Of a stretch of DNA of 64,000 nt, positions 38,089-46,742 are shown one piece after another. Origin of the DNA: Limnobacter alexandrii (GTDB lineage: Bacteria > Pseudomonadota > Gammaproteobacteria > Burkholderiales > Burkholderiaceae_B); NCBI RefSeq assembly GCF_005871185.1, contig NZ_SWKN01000009.1, forward strand, positions 1 to 64,000, in the 5' to 3' direction. How positions within the stretch are numbered: the stretch's first letter is position 1; every line of letters starts with the position of its first letter. Below the pieces are notes generated by a model that saw only the letters and a program-made list of their open reading frames with translations, did no database searches and was not told the DNA's origin. The position numbers and the translations under genes are program-made.

Positions 38089-38996
38089 CAAGTGGGCCTG
38101 TCGGAGTTCTCGGTGGATGAATCGGTGTCAATGTTTTCTGGCGCAGGTTCAATTTTCTGAACCCGAAGCAGGTGCACCTGCCGGGCATCTGCGCGCAGCA
38201 CTTCAAAACGGAAAGGTGGCAATTCAACGACATCGCCACGCACTGGCAAGCGCGCCAACTGGTCAGTCAACAAGCCGCCCAGCGTATCTGCATGCTCGCT
38301 TGAGAAGCTGGTTCCGAAGGTTTCATTGAACTGTTCAATCGTGGTCAAGGCTTTGACGCGATACAAACCCAGCTGATCGCCACCCAGACTCACGATATTG
38401 TCTGCTTCTTCATCAAAGTCATATTCGTCTTCAATGTCGCCCACAATTTGCTCGAGCACATCTTCAATGGTCAGCAAGCCAGCCACACCGCCGTATTCAT
38501 CGACCACCAATGCAATGTGATTGCGGTTCAGGCGAAAATCATGAAGCAGTACATTCAATCGCTTACTTTCGGGAATGAACACCGCTGGGCGCAGCATGTC
38601 GCGCAAATTGACTTGCGCATCGGCATGTATGCGCAGAAGATCTTTGGCCAGCAAAACACCGATTACATTGTCACGCTCACCCTCATACACAGGGAAGCGC
38701 GAGTGTGCCTTTTCAACTGCGAAGGCGACTATTTGATCGATGGAATCTTCGGCGTTGATCGCATCCATCTGGGCACGGGGCACCATGATGTCGCCAGCGG
38801 ACAGGTCGCTTACCTGCATGACACCTTCAATCATTGAAAGCGCATCAGCATCCAGCAAATTTCTTTCATGGGCCTGTTGCAGCACTTCCAACAGTTGCTC
38901 TCTGTCCTCAGGCTCACGAAGAAGCAAGGAGGACAGGCGTTCTAACAGGCCCCGTTCTTTTTTACTGGGGACCTGCGACGGACTCGGTTCTGACAT
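38088..38996 (-). CDS. corC: CorC/HlyC transporter-associated CBS protein
   Basis: A 302-residue cytosolic protein with two CBS domains (GDIMVPRAQMDAI onward to about residue 190) and a C-terminal CorC_HlyC domain. It lacks a membrane domain, as in E. coli CorC, which is linked to magnesium/cobalt efflux and to outer-membrane integrity through its coupling with lnt. The usual phoH and ybeY genes between miaB and corC are missing here; the corC-miaB gap is only 62 bp. Confidence 0.9.
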   Translation of the reverse strand: MSEPSPSQVPSKKERGLLERLSSLLLREPEDREQLLEVLQQAHERNLLDADALSMIEGVMQVSDLSAGDIMVPRAQMDAINAEDSIDQIVAFAVEKAHSRFPVYEGERDNVIGVLLAKDLLRIHADAQVNLRDMLRPAVFIPESKRLNVLLHDFRLNRNHIALVVDEYGGVAGLLTIEDVLEQIVGDIEDEYDFDEEADNIVSLGGDQLGLYRVKALTTIEQFNETFGTSFSSEHADTLGGLLTDQLARLPVRGDVVELPPFRFEVLRADARQVHLLRVQKIEPAPENIDTDSSTENSDRPT

Positions 38997-39058
38997 ACGG
39001 GAGGATAAACCTCTACTGACGATAACGGCTCAAGGATAACCGAAAAAAATGACGGATA

Positions 39059-40402
39059 TCAGGCAGCAGTGATCGGCACTTCTCCACGCAGGGAGTTGGG
39101 ATAGGCCTCAACAATGTCCAACTCAACGATTTGCCCCACCATGCGGGCATTTCCGGCAAAGTTGACCACTCTGTTGTTCTCGGTTCTACCCGCCAGCTCT
39201 GTGGGGTCTTTTCGAGATGGTCCTTCTACCAACACCTTTTGGCGCGTACCCACCATGGACTTGCTGATACTGGTGGCATGGTCTTGAATTGTTTTTTGAA
39301 GACGAGCCAAACGTTTGAGCTTGGTGACTTGGTCAACACCATCTTCCAGATCGGCTGCGGGTGTACCCGGACGGGGGCTGTACACAAAAGAAAACGAGGT
39401 GTCGAAGCCAACGGCATTGATCAAATCCATGGTTTTTTCAAAATCTGCCTCGGTTTCACCGGGAAAACCCACGATGAAATCGGACGACATGGAAATATTG
39501 GGGCGAATTTCACGCAGTTTGCGAATGATCGACCTGTACTCAAGCGCCGTGTAGCCCCGCTTCATGGCGGCGAGAATGCGGTCTGAACCCGCCTGAACCG
39601 GCAAGTGCAAGTGATCGACCAACTTGGGCAGCTTGGCGTATGCCTCGATCAGGCGTGGGCCAAATTCTTTGGGATGCGAGGTGGTGAAACGGATCCGCTC
39701 GATGCCCGGCACTTCAGACACATATTCCAACAGCAGCGCAAAATCCGCAATTTCGCTGGTATCGCCCATTTTCCCGCGATAGGCATTCACGTTCTGCCCC
39801 AGCAAATTGATTTCCCGCACCCCTTGGTCTGCAAGGTCAGCAATTTCCATCAATACATCGTCGAAGGGACGTGAAATTTCCTCACCGCGTGTGTAAGGCA
39901 CCACGCAGAAACTGCAGTACTTGCTGCAGCCTTCCATGATGGACACAAAGGCTGTGGCACCGGTATTTTTAGCCAGCGGCAAATTGTCGAATTTCTCGAT
40001 TTCCGGAAAAGAAATGTCCACCTGTGGCCGGTGCGTATCACGGCGCTGCTTGATCAGCTGCGGCAAGCGATGCAGGGTTTGCGGACCAAACACCACATCC
40101 ACATAGGGCGCACGCTCCACAATCGCCTTGCCCTCCTGACTGGCCACACAGCCACCCACACCAATAATGAGGTTGGGATTGGACTTTTTCAGGTGTTTGA
40201 CACGCCCCAGATCGCTGAATACCTTTTCCTGCGCCTTTTCACGCACTGAACAGGTGTTGAACAGGATGATGTCGGCATCGTCCGGGGTATTCGTCCGCTC
40301 CAGTCCGTCCGAGCTACCCAGTACGTCAGCCATTTTGTCGGAGTCGTACTCGTTCATCTGGCAGCCAAAGGTTTTGATGAAGAGCTTTTTCTTGGAAGTC
40401 AT
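39059..40402 (-). CDS. miaB: tRNA-2-methylthio-N6-dimethylallyladenosine synthase
   Basis: Radical SAM methylthiotransferase acting on i6A37 of tRNAs. The 447-residue protein has the MTTase N-terminal domain ([14 protein letters not shown]), the radical SAM cluster motif GCSKYCSFC near residues 158-166, and a C-terminal TRAM domain. ATG 40402 gives the family start; the frame runs to 40465 without homology. MiaA, which makes its substrate, is encoded at 47.3-48.3 kb. Divergent from coq7. Confidence 0.96.
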   Translation of the reverse strand: MTSKKKLFIKTFGCQMNEYDSDKMADVLGSSDGLERTNTPDDADIILFNTCSVREKAQEKVFSDLGRVKHLKKSNPNLIIGVGGCVASQEGKAIVERAPYVDVVFGPQTLHRLPQLIKQRRDTHRPQVDISFPEIEKFDNLPLAKNTGATAFVSIMEGCSKYCSFCVVPYTRGEEISRPFDDVLMEIADLADQGVREINLLGQNVNAYRGKMGDTSEIADFALLLEYVSEVPGIERIRFTTSHPKEFGPRLIEAYAKLPKLVDHLHLPVQAGSDRILAAMKRGYTALEYRSIIRKLREIRPNISMSSDFIVGFPGETEADFEKTMDLINAVGFDTSFSFVYSPRPGTPAADLEDGVDQVTKLKRLARLQKTIQDHATSISKSMVGTRQKVLVEGPSRKDPTELAGRTENNRVVNFAGNARMVGQIVELDIVEAYPNSLRGEVPITAA

Positions 40403-40563
40403 GGTTTGCCTAAAATGTGCCACCATGAAGCAGACCTGCTTCAGAACTGAAACAGGAGCCAACACGGGGACGTTGTAAATCGTTGCGCGTTGACGCGGAT
40501 TTTACTTGCATCCCTTGCTAAAATGAAGACTTCGTTGAAAAAACACAGGATTGGTGCGTAGTA

Positions 40564-41250
40564 ATGCCAAATCAACCCCCACGCTTTCCCGGCTTTCCGG
40601 GTTTGCCTGCCCTGCCGAAATTGCCTTCTGTGGATGCCATCATTAGTGAGGTGGACAAGGCCCTGAAAACACTCGCAGCCACACCGGTGGCTCAGCGAGC
40701 CAACCCGGCGGGGCAAAATTTGCCTGCCGGGCAGTTAAGCGACGCCGAAAAAGAACAGGTGATTGGCCTGATGCGCGTGAACCACGTGGGCGAAATTTGC
40801 GCGCAGGCGCTTTATCAAGCCCAAGCCTTGGCCAGCAAAGATCCCGAAAAGAAAGCACTGTTTGATCACGCCGCCAAGGAAGAAGCTGACCACCTTGCAT
40901 GGACTCAGGAACGACTGGATCAATTGGGTGCTCGCCCCAGCCTTTTGAACCCGTTCTGGTACGGCGGTGCTTTCGCTCTGGGTTTCGTCGCGGGCACCTT
41001 GGGTGACAAGGTAAGCCTGGGTTTTATGGCAGAAACCGAGCGGCAAGTTGAAAAACATCTGAATGACCACTTGGGCAGGTTGCCCGCAGGTGACCAGCAG
41101 TCCAGGGCGATTCTCGAACAAATGCGCCAAGATGAAATTGAGCACGGGCAAACAGCAATCGAACAAGGTGCCAACAATTTGCCCATGCCTGTGAAACTGG
41201 CCATGACCGCCATGTCGAAGGTCATGACCACTCTGGCGCAGAAGATTTAG
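40564..41250 (+). CDS. coq7: Coq7-type demethoxyubiquinone hydroxylase
   Basis: Di-iron hydroxylase in ubiquinone synthesis, used by many betaproteobacteria in place of UbiF. The 228-residue protein has a proline-rich N-terminal extension (about 45 residues), then two ExxH motifs, EEADH and DEIEH, with flanking Glu residues (NHVGEICAQALY and AETERQVEKHL) for the iron pair. Divergent from miaB; its stop overlaps the convergent OsmC gene by 4 bp. Confidence 0.93.
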   Translation: MPNQPPRFPGFPGLPALPKLPSVDAIISEVDKALKTLAATPVAQRANPAGQNLPAGQLSDAEKEQVIGLMRVNHVGEICAQALYQAQALASKDPEKKALFDHAAKEEADHLAWTQERLDQLGARPSLLNPFWYGGAFALGFVAGTLGDKVSLGFMAETERQVEKHLNDHLGRLPAGDQQSRAILEQMRQDEIEHGQTAIEQGANNLPMPVKLAMTAMSKVMTTLAQKI

Positions 41251-41669
41251 TCTTCAATAATTTCGTGTGTGAACACCAGTTCAGCAGTTTTGCCCAACAT
41301 GGCCGACGCTGAACAATACTTCTCGTGCGACAACTTGATGGCCCGATCCACCAAATTGGGTTTCAGCCCCCGACCGATCACCTGAAAGTGAAAGTTGATT
41401 TTGGTGAACACCTTTGGGGCCTCCTCGGCTCGCTCCGCACTCATTTTCACCTTGCAGTCGCGAACGTCCTGCCCGCTTTTACGCAGAATCAACACCACAT
41501 CGTAGGCCGTGCAGGCACCTGTGCCCGCCAACACCACTTCCATGGGACGTGGAGCCAAGTTATTGCCACCGCCATCCGGGGCACCATCCATACACAACAT
41601 ATGCCCACTGCCTGTGGTGGCCACAAACGACATGCCGGGCAATCCGGACCAGCTAACTTCGGCTTCCAT
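41247..41669 (-). CDS. OsmC/YhfA family protein
   Basis: A 140-residue OsmC-fold protein. Members are thiol-dependent peroxidases or of unknown role. Two Cys positions are visible, ACTAYDVVLILRKSG and KYCSASAML, matching the two redox cysteines of the family. The YhfA subgroup, with one compact domain, fits best. AAGGAG precedes the ATG, and a sigma-70-like promoter lies at 41698-41726. Confidence 0.85.
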   Translation of the reverse strand: MEAEVSWSGLPGMSFVATTGSGHMLCMDGAPDGGGNNLAPRPMEVVLAGTGACTAYDVVLILRKSGQDVRDCKVKMSAERAEEAPKVFTKINFHFQVIGRGLKPNLVDRAIKLSHEKYCSASAMLGKTAELVFTHEIIED

Positions 41670-41697
41670 AAAGCTCCTTATTTATGATTAATTGCTC

Positions 41698-41726
41698 ATT
41701 ATGCATCGCACAATAATTACAGTGAA
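41698..41726 (-). promoter_or_regulatory. predicted promoter of the OsmC gene
   Basis: On the minus strand TTCACT (plus 41721-41726) and CATAAT (plus 41698-41703) are separated by exactly 17 bp, 29 bp upstream of the ATG. The surrounding 200 bp (41680-41880) is markedly AT-rich, with no ORF that I can support. Confidence 0.5.
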
Positions 41727-41880
41727 AAAGTTGAAAAACTGCTCTATTTTATCAAATTGAGCTAACAAATAACCGATCAGTCACTAGTATTATTTTTAAG
41801 TTGTTGTTTTTATTGGTTTTTTATAAACCACTTTGAAAACATGGAATAAGTTGCTTTTTTCGGACAACAAAAACAGACTC

Positions 41881-41909
41881 TTGCGCCGCAACAGAAATAT
41901 CTCTAGAAT
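41881..41909 (+). promoter_or_regulatory. predicted promoter of an orphan small transcript
   Basis: TTGCGC (41881-41886) and TAGAAT (41904-41909) are separated by 17 bp. A start near 41916 would give a transcript of about 125 nt ending at the terminator at 42008-42041. No protein gene follows before that terminator. Confidence 0.6.
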
Positions 41910-41915
41910 TCAAAT

Positions 41916-42041
41916 TGTAGTCACTTGAATGAACCACGAATCTCTATTCGCAGAGTTTCTTTCACAGTGCAAAGTTGTCTCCTCCACCCTCCTCCTTTGG
42001 TGGATTAAACCCAAGCACCTCACAGTGCTTGGGTTTTTTTT
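41916..42041 (+). ncRNA. candidate small RNA with anti-Shine-Dalgarno loop
   Basis: A promoter-like pair lies just upstream and a perfect terminator at its end. TCCACC (41983-41988) and GGTGGA (41999-42004) form a stem exposing CTCCTCCTTT, which is complementary to Shine-Dalgarno sequences. TCACAGTGC occurs twice (41962-41970 and 42020-42028), so the first copy might compete with the terminator stem. The nearest plus-strand gene upstream ends 630 bp away and has the minus-strand OsmC gene in between, so the terminator has no other obvious customer. A 52-codon ORF (41929-42087) crosses the terminator and looks accidental. I do not recognise a known sRNA family. Confidence 0.55.
42008..42041 (+). 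terminator. strong intrinsic terminator of the small transcript
   Basis: AACCCAAGCAC (42008-42018) and GTGCTTGGGTT (42025-42035) form an 11-bp perfect stem with a 6-base loop and an 8-T tract (42034-42041). Confidence 0.93.
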
Positions 42042-42060
42042 GTCCGGCACTCAAAAAAGT

Positions 42061-42090
42061 TTAACCGAAAGCAAAAAACTTTGCTAAAAT
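42061..42090 (+). promoter_or_regulatory. predicted promoter of rplM-rpsI
   Basis: TTAACC (42061-42066) and TAAAAT (42085-42090) with 18 bp between. It follows directly after the small-RNA terminator and precedes the structured leader, so rplM would have a leader of roughly 105 nt. Confidence 0.5.
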
Positions 42091-42096
42091 CGCGGG

Positions 42097-42174
42097 TTAC
42101 CTGTTGGGAGAGCCCTTCGGCTGCCGACCTGAATATTAATTGCGGGCTGCATGTACAAGTAGGGAGACAGGTAA
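42097..42174 (+). promoter_or_regulatory. structured mRNA leader of rplM (candidate L13 autoregulatory element)
   Basis: TTACCTGT (42097-42104) pairs exactly with ACAGGTAA (42167-42174), closing a leader domain of about 78 nt. Inside, AGCC (42111-42114) and GGCT (42119-42122) form a small hairpin with a CTTC loop. Ribosomal protein operons are often controlled by binding of their own product to such leaders, so L13 is the natural candidate regulator. I cannot match it to a named family. Confidence 0.45.
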
Positions 42175-42204
42175 AAAGCACTTTTTTATCTTTAAGGAAA
42201 AATC

Positions 42205-42633
42205 ATGAAAACCTACTCAGCGAAACCCGGTGAGGTTAAACAAGAGTGGTTTGTGATCGACGGCACCGACAAGGTGTTGGGACGTGTAGCCAGTGAAGTT
42301 GCACGCCGCCTCCGTGGTAAACACAAACCTGAATTCACACCGCACATCGACACAGGCGACTTCATTGTTGTTGTAAATGCCGGTAAATTGCGCGTTACAG
42401 GCACGAAAGGCCTGAACAAGAAGTATTTCCGCCACTCTGGTTACCCAGGCGGTATTTACGAAACGAACTTTGACAAGATGCAGGAACGCTTCCCTGGCCG
42501 CGCGCTGGAGAAAGCTGTGAAAGGCATGTTGCCAAAAGGTCCTCTGGGCTACGCAATGATCAAGAAATTGAAGATCTACGCTGAAGCAGAGCACCCGCAT
42601 TCCGCACAACAACCCAAGCCACTTGAAATCTGA
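42205..42633 (+). CDS. rplM: 50S ribosomal protein L13
   Basis: Large-subunit protein L13, 142 residues, with [19 protein letters not shown] and the conserved HSGYPGG region followed by [32 protein letters not shown] precedes the ATG. First gene of the rplM-rpsI operon, preceded by a structured leader; only 8 bp separate it from rpsI. Confidence 0.98.
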   Translation: MKTYSAKPGEVKQEWFVIDGTDKVLGRVASEVARRLRGKHKPEFTPHIDTGDFIVVVNAGKLRVTGTKGLNKKYFRHSGYPGGIYETNFDKMQERFPGRALEKAVKGMLPKGPLGYAMIKKLKIYAEAEHPHSAQQPKPLEI

Positions 42634-42641
42634 GGTGAACC

Positions 42642-43034
42642 ATGATTGGTGAATACAATTACGGAACCGGTCGCCGCAAAAGCTCAGTGGCCCGTGTTTT
42701 TATCAAGAAAGGTACTGGCCAGTTCATCGTGAACGGCAAGCCTTTGACTGAATACTTCGCTCGCGAAACAGGCCAGATGGTTGCTCGTCAACCCTTGGTA
42801 CTGACCGAGAACGTTGAAACTTTTGACATCAAGGTAAACGTGCGCGGCGGCGGCGAAACTGGCCAGGCTGGCGCGGTTCGTCACGGTTTGACACGTGCCC
42901 TGATCGACTTCGACGCAGAACTGAAGCCAACCCTGTCCAAAGCAGGTCTGGTCACTCGCGATGCACGTGAAGTTGAACGTAAAAAAGTGGGTCTGCGTGG
43001 CGCGCGTCGTCGCAAGCAGTTCTCCAAGCGATAA
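42642..43034 (+). CDS. rpsI: 30S ribosomal protein S9
   Basis: Small-subunit protein S9, 130 residues, with [16 protein letters not shown] at the start and the basic tail [14 protein letters not shown] whose last residues reach the P-site tRNA. GAGGTGAACC precedes the ATG. It is followed by two hairpins (43063-43086 and the terminator at 43095-43123). Confidence 0.98.
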   Translation: MIGEYNYGTGRRKSSVARVFIKKGTGQFIVNGKPLTEYFARETGQMVARQPLVLTENVETFDIKVNVRGGGETGQAGAVRHGLTRALIDFDAELKPTLSKAGLVTRDAREVERKKVGLRGARRRKQFSKR

Positions 43035-43094
43035 ACCAGCGCCAAGCTGTCATATCGTTTACACCCAGCAGCCCTCCCAGCTGGGTTACAATCG

Positions 43095-43123
43095 AAAGCC
43101 GCACAAATGTGCGGCTTTTTTTC
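43095..43123 (+). terminator. intrinsic terminator after rpsI
   Basis: AAAGCCGCAC and GTGCGGCTTT form a 10-bp stem with an AAAT loop, followed by a T-tract. A second hairpin just upstream, ACCCAGC (43063-43069) with GCTGGGT (43080-43086), may add to termination. TACAAT at 43087-43092 sits between the two. Confidence 0.92.
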
Positions 43124-43144
43124 TTTTCAGCACAAGGATTAGTC

Positions 43145-44188
43145 ATGATCAAGGTAGGCATCGTCGGCGGAACCGGTTATACAGGGTCTGAGCTTCTTCG
43201 CCTGTTGGCCCTGCACCCGCAGGTCGAACTGAAAGCAATTACCTCTCGCGGTGAAGTGGGCCAGCCGGTGGCAGACATGTTCCCGGCACTGCGCAAACGC
43301 GTGAATATTGCTTTCACGGAACCTACTTTTGAATCACTGAAAAATTGTGACGTGGTGTTTTTCGCAACACCCCATGGCGTGGCCATGGCCCAGTCGGCTG
43401 AATTGGTGAATGCAGGTATCCGGGTGATCGATTTGGGTGCTGACTTTCGGCTGAAAAACACCACGGAATTCGAAAAATGGTACGGCATGCCACATTCAGA
43501 GCCAGAACTACTGAGCAAGGCTTGCTATGGCCTGGTTGAATCCGCACGACCTGAGCTGAAAAAAGCAAAACTGGTGGGCTTGGCGGGCTGCTACCCCACA
43601 GCAGTTCAACTGGCGCTTAAACCCTTGATCAGTGGCGCGACTCCTCTGATTGACGAAAGCAATATTGTTGCAGACTGCAAATCGGGCGTTTCCGGCGCGG
43701 GGCGTAAGGCCACTGTGGGTTCTCTGTTTTCGGAAGCGGCTGAAAGCTTCAAAGCCTACGGTGTCAGTGGCCACCGCCACTTACCAGAAATTGAACAAGG
43801 CCTTGAATTGATTTCAGGGCGCAAAACCCAAATTACCTTCACGCCGCACTTGGTGCCCATGGTGCGAGGCATTTTGGCGACCACCTATGTGAAACTGAAT
43901 GACCTGGGCAAAAGCACTGACATTCAGGCACTGTACGAGCAACACTATGCCAACGAGTATTTTGTGGATGTGATGCCCAAGGGCTCGCTGCCCGAGACCA
44001 AGTCAGTCCGGGGTTCCAACTTTGTGCGCATTGCACTGCATCGCCCGCAAGGTCGAGACACGCTGGTGATTGTGTCAGTAATCGACAATCTGGTGAAAGG
44101 TGCGGCCGGCCAAGCTGTTCAGGCCATGAACTGCATGTTTGATTTGCCCGAACACATGGGGCTGGAACAATTGCCGCTGTCGCCCTAA
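43145..44188 (+). CDS. argC: N-acetyl-gamma-glutamyl-phosphate reductase
   Basis: NADPH-dependent third step of arginine synthesis, upstream of ArgD. The 347-residue protein starts at ATG 43145 with the Rossmann motif [16 protein letters not shown]; Cys149 in GLAGCYPTA is the active-site nucleophile. The frame is open to 43109 through the terminator, which is not coding. The gene lies far from argD-argF-argG. The TTG start of the following gene lies 19 bp after its stop. Confidence 0.96.
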   Translation: MIKVGIVGGTGYTGSELLRLLALHPQVELKAITSRGEVGQPVADMFPALRKRVNIAFTEPTFESLKNCDVVFFATPHGVAMAQSAELVNAGIRVIDLGADFRLKNTTEFEKWYGMPHSEPELLSKACYGLVESARPELKKAKLVGLAGCYPTAVQLALKPLISGATPLIDESNIVADCKSGVSGAGRKATVGSLFSEAAESFKAYGVSGHRHLPEIEQGLELISGRKTQITFTPHLVPMVRGILATTYVKLNDLGKSTDIQALYEQHYANEYFVDVMPKGSLPETKSVRGSNFVRIALHRPQGRDTLVIVSVIDNLVKGAAGQAVQAMNCMFDLPEHMGLEQLPLSP

Positions 44189-44206
44189 TTACCAGGATTT
44201 TGTAGT

Positions 44207-44923
44207 TTGAACCCAAAAAAAACACACCATTCACGCCGAACGCTGCTACCTGGGGTACAGCGTTCTTCCCGATTTGCATTTGCCTATGGCCTGTTGCTTG
44301 GACTGTCCATTCTCGGTGGATGCGCCGCCTTTGCACTGTGGGGCCCAGAAGACAACGCCATACAAAAATTGTTTTCGACCCAGGAAATTGAGGTTCTGAA
44401 CGACCAATTGGCCGAACTTCAAGCCAAAACAAGTGACCTTCAAGAGGAAATTTCCCGTACCAACGAATTGGTAAAGCTCGACAAAGAGGCGCGAAGCAAA
44501 CTGAACCTGCTGATTACAAACCTAGAATCAGAGAATGCAAAACTCAAAGAAGATTTGGCATTTTTCGAGGGATTCATCCCCGGCAGCCTTCAAGGTGCAA
44601 TTTCACTCAAGCGACTCCAAGTGAACAAAGACACCGTTCCAGACCAATACCGCTACAAAGCACTCGTTATTCAAGGTAGCCAACGCCCCGAAGTCACTTT
44701 GAACGTGCAGGTGTTGATTAAAGTGTTGAACAAAGGGGAATCCAGTGTCATAGTTTTACCAAACGCTGAATCGTCGGAAGACCCCCAGTTCAAAATCAAA
44801 CTGACCCGTTTTTCAAGGGTGTCGGGCGTATTTTCCCTTCCAGAAGGCGGCAGGTTGCAAAGCGTCGAAATGAGAATTCTGGAAGCTGGCGCCATTCGCG
44901 CACAGTCCACCATCAAACTTTGA
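44207..44923 (+). CDS. DUF6776-like membrane-anchored coiled-coil protein
   Basis: I recognise this only tentatively, as the DUF6776 type seen beside bactofilin genes. The 238-residue protein has a basic N terminus, one hydrophobic segment (about 24-46) containing LGGCAAFAL, a coiled coil from about 55 to 120, and a C-terminal beta-rich domain. LGGC around Cys39 could also be a lipobox, which would make it a lipoprotein. The start is TTG at 44207 with AGGA upstream; no ATG lies in frame before the domain. Neighbour bactofilin suggests a role at the cell envelope or in its scaffold. Function unknown. Confidence 0.6.
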   Translation: MNPKKTHHSRRTLLPGVQRSSRFAFAYGLLLGLSILGGCAAFALWGPEDNAIQKLFSTQEIEVLNDQLAELQAKTSDLQEEISRTNELVKLDKEARSKLNLLITNLESENAKLKEDLAFFEGFIPGSLQGAISLKRLQVNKDTVPDQYRYKALVIQGSQRPEVTLNVQVLIKVLNKGESSVIVLPNAESSEDPQFKIKLTRFSRVSGVFSLPEGGRLQSVEMRILEAGAIRAQSTIKL

Positions 44924-44938
44924 AGGGGTTTTACAAGC

Positions 44939-45340
44939 ATGTTCTCGAAAAAGAATACAAAGCGGCTGTTACCAATCCAAAGCCTGGTGGGCGCTGATAT
45001 GGTGCTGAGAGGTGATTTGCGTTTCAAAGGTGGCCTGCGCATTGATGGCGAGGTAGACGGCAATGTGATCGCAGATGAAAGTGCGCAATCACTGCTCGTT
45101 ATTTCAGAAACCGGCAAAGTGCGCGGTAGCGTGCGCGTTGGGCACGTTGTGGTTAGTGGCTTGATTGAGGGCCCGATTGAAGCGAACCAGCTTCTGGAAC
45201 TACACCCTTCCGCAAATGTCTCAGGTGACGTAAGATATAGGGCATTGGAGATGCATCCAGGTGCAGTCGTAGACGGTACCTTGCACCATGAGAGCGAAGA
45301 AGTCGTACCGGGTAAACTGGCCCTGGCTTCCAGCAAGTAA
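44939..45340 (+). CDS. bactofilin (polymer-forming cytoskeletal protein)
   Basis: A 133-residue bactofilin. The core is the short repeated beta-helix pattern typical of the family ([68 protein letters not shown]), flanked by short flexible tails. Bactofilins polymerise without nucleotide and position wall or envelope enzymes. It is 15 bp after the DUF6776-like gene, suggesting the two act together. Confidence 0.9.
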   Translation: MFSKKNTKRLLPIQSLVGADMVLRGDLRFKGGLRIDGEVDGNVIADESAQSLLVISETGKVRGSVRVGHVVVSGLIEGPIEANQLLELHPSANVSGDVRYRALEMHPGAVVDGTLHHESEEVVPGKLALASSK

Positions 45341-45363
45341 TTCCAGCAACAAGGCAGGACAAG

Positions 45364-45714
45364 ATGGACGTAACTACAGAACAACCCAGCGTATTGGTTT
45401 TCACTGACTCAGCCGCAGCCAAGGTGCGCGACTTGATCAATGAGGAAGGCAACCCCAACCTGAAATTGCGCGTTTTCGTGCAAGGTGGTGGCTGCTCCGG
45501 TTTCCAGTACGGTTTCACTTTCGACGAAGACGTGAATGAAGACGACACGGCGCTTGACAAGGGTGGTGTAACCCTTCTGATCGATTCCATGAGTTACCAG
45601 TATTTGACTGGCGCTGAAATTGATTACAAAGAGGACATCAACGGAGCGCAGTTTGTGATCAAGAATCCAAACGCTACAACCACTTGCGGTTGTGGATCGT
45701 CTTTCTCGGTCTAA
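45364..45714 (+). CDS. erpA: iron-sulfur cluster insertion protein ErpA
   Basis: A-type carrier that delivers Fe-S clusters to target enzymes. The 116-residue protein keeps the three ligands Cys44 (GGGCSGFQY), Cys108 and Cys110 (CGCGSSFSV). The wider family includes IscA; ErpA is preferred from the N-terminal extension and the lack of isc genes nearby. Followed by a strong terminator. Confidence 0.92.
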   Translation: MDVTTEQPSVLVFTDSAAAKVRDLINEEGNPNLKLRVFVQGGGCSGFQYGFTFDEDVNEDDTALDKGGVTLLIDSMSYQYLTGAEIDYKEDINGAQFVIKNPNATTTCGCGSSFSV

Positions 45715-45733
45715 ATCAAGCCTAGCTTGAACG

Positions 45734-45757
45734 AAACCCACCTTCGGGTGGGTTTTT
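45734..45757 (+). terminator. intrinsic terminator after erpA
   Basis: AAACCCACC (45734-45742) and GGTGGGTTT (45747-45755) form a 9-bp stem on a TTCG tetraloop, followed by Ts. Confidence 0.95.
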
Positions 45758-45796
45758 TATTGGCTTAATGCCCAAACACCAAACCCACACAAGCAA

Positions 45797-46696
45797 TTGT
45801 CCCCTCTTCTTCTTTTCCCCGATTTTGCAATTATCGCGCTGGGTTATCTGCTGCGCCGCTTCTGGATGGCCCCTGCAGCCTGGGTGACCATAGAGAAGCT
45901 GGTTTATTTTGTGCTGTTTCCATGTCTGCTTTTTTTCTCGGTGGTCTCAAGCAATTTTGACGTGAACACGGTTGGAGCATTCGCCTTGGGTGGTCCCGCC
46001 GTTATATTTTCAGCTTTTGTGTTGGGCTGGTTGGGCTTGCTGTTCAGCAAGATGGGACGGGTGGACTTTGCCTCGGGCCTGCAAACCGCCTACCGCTTCA
46101 ATTCCTACATCGGCCTGGCTTTGGCCAGCCGCCTGGGTGGGCAATCGGCCGTGGCAAACATAGCAATTTTGCTGGCGTTGGGAGTGCCACTGTGCAATGT
46201 GTTGGCTGTAGGTACCATGAGCAAGGGCGGTCGTTTGGGTGCATTTGTCGACATTCTGAAAAATCCACTGATTATTGGAACCTGCCTGGGCATTGCCGCC
46301 AAGTTGATGGGGGTTCAGGTGCCTGAACCCGTCATGCTCACGCTGGAACGTCTGGCGCAAGCCGCGGTGTCGCTAGGTTTGCTTGCGGTGGGGGCTGGCT
46401 TGGTATTCTCGGGCCTGAAAGGCAACTGGCCAGTGTCGGTTTGGTGGTTGTTTGTGAAACTGCTGGTGTCACCTTTGGTGGCAGTTCTTTACTCGCATTT
46501 CACCGGGCTTTCGCAAGAACAGACCACGGTACTACTCGTATTCTCTGCAATTCCGTCTGCATCAAGTGCCTATATTCTGGCGGCACGCATGGGTGGAAAT
46601 GCACCCCTTGTGGCCTGCCTTATTTCCATGTCTACCGTGGGGGCGGCAATTACCCTGCCATTGGTGTTTGCGCTGGCGCAGCGTTTCCCCTTGTAA
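45797..46696 (+). CDS. AEC family transporter
   Basis: A 299-residue inner-membrane protein of the auxin efflux carrier family, with about nine hydrophobic segments and the two-half arrangement of the family (FPDFAIIALGYLLRRF at the start, IPSASSAYILAARMGGNAPLVA near the end). Substrates of bacterial members include malate and other dicarboxylates; none can be assigned here. TTG at 45797 is the only start that gives the full first helix. Downstream lies the palindromic repeat region. Confidence 0.85.
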   Translation: MSPLLLFPDFAIIALGYLLRRFWMAPAAWVTIEKLVYFVLFPCLLFFSVVSSNFDVNTVGAFALGGPAVIFSAFVLGWLGLLFSKMGRVDFASGLQTAYRFNSYIGLALASRLGGQSAVANIAILLALGVPLCNVLAVGTMSKGGRLGAFVDILKNPLIIGTCLGIAAKLMGVQVPEPVMLTLERLAQAAVSLGLLAVGAGLVFSGLKGNWPVSVWWLFVKLLVSPLVAVLYSHFTGLSQEQTTVLLVFSAIPSASSAYILAARMGGNAPLVACLISMSTVGAAITLPLVFALAQRFPL

Positions 46697-46742
46697 TCAA
46701 GCTGGTTTGTGTAGCCCGATCGGCTTGGGTTCCGCTTTCTCG

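Noticed and set aside
41929-42087. 52-codon ORF from an ATG in the small-RNA region
   Set aside because: It runs straight through the strong terminator and into the rplM promoter, has no ribosome-binding site, and the end is encoded by T-tract and A-rich DNA.
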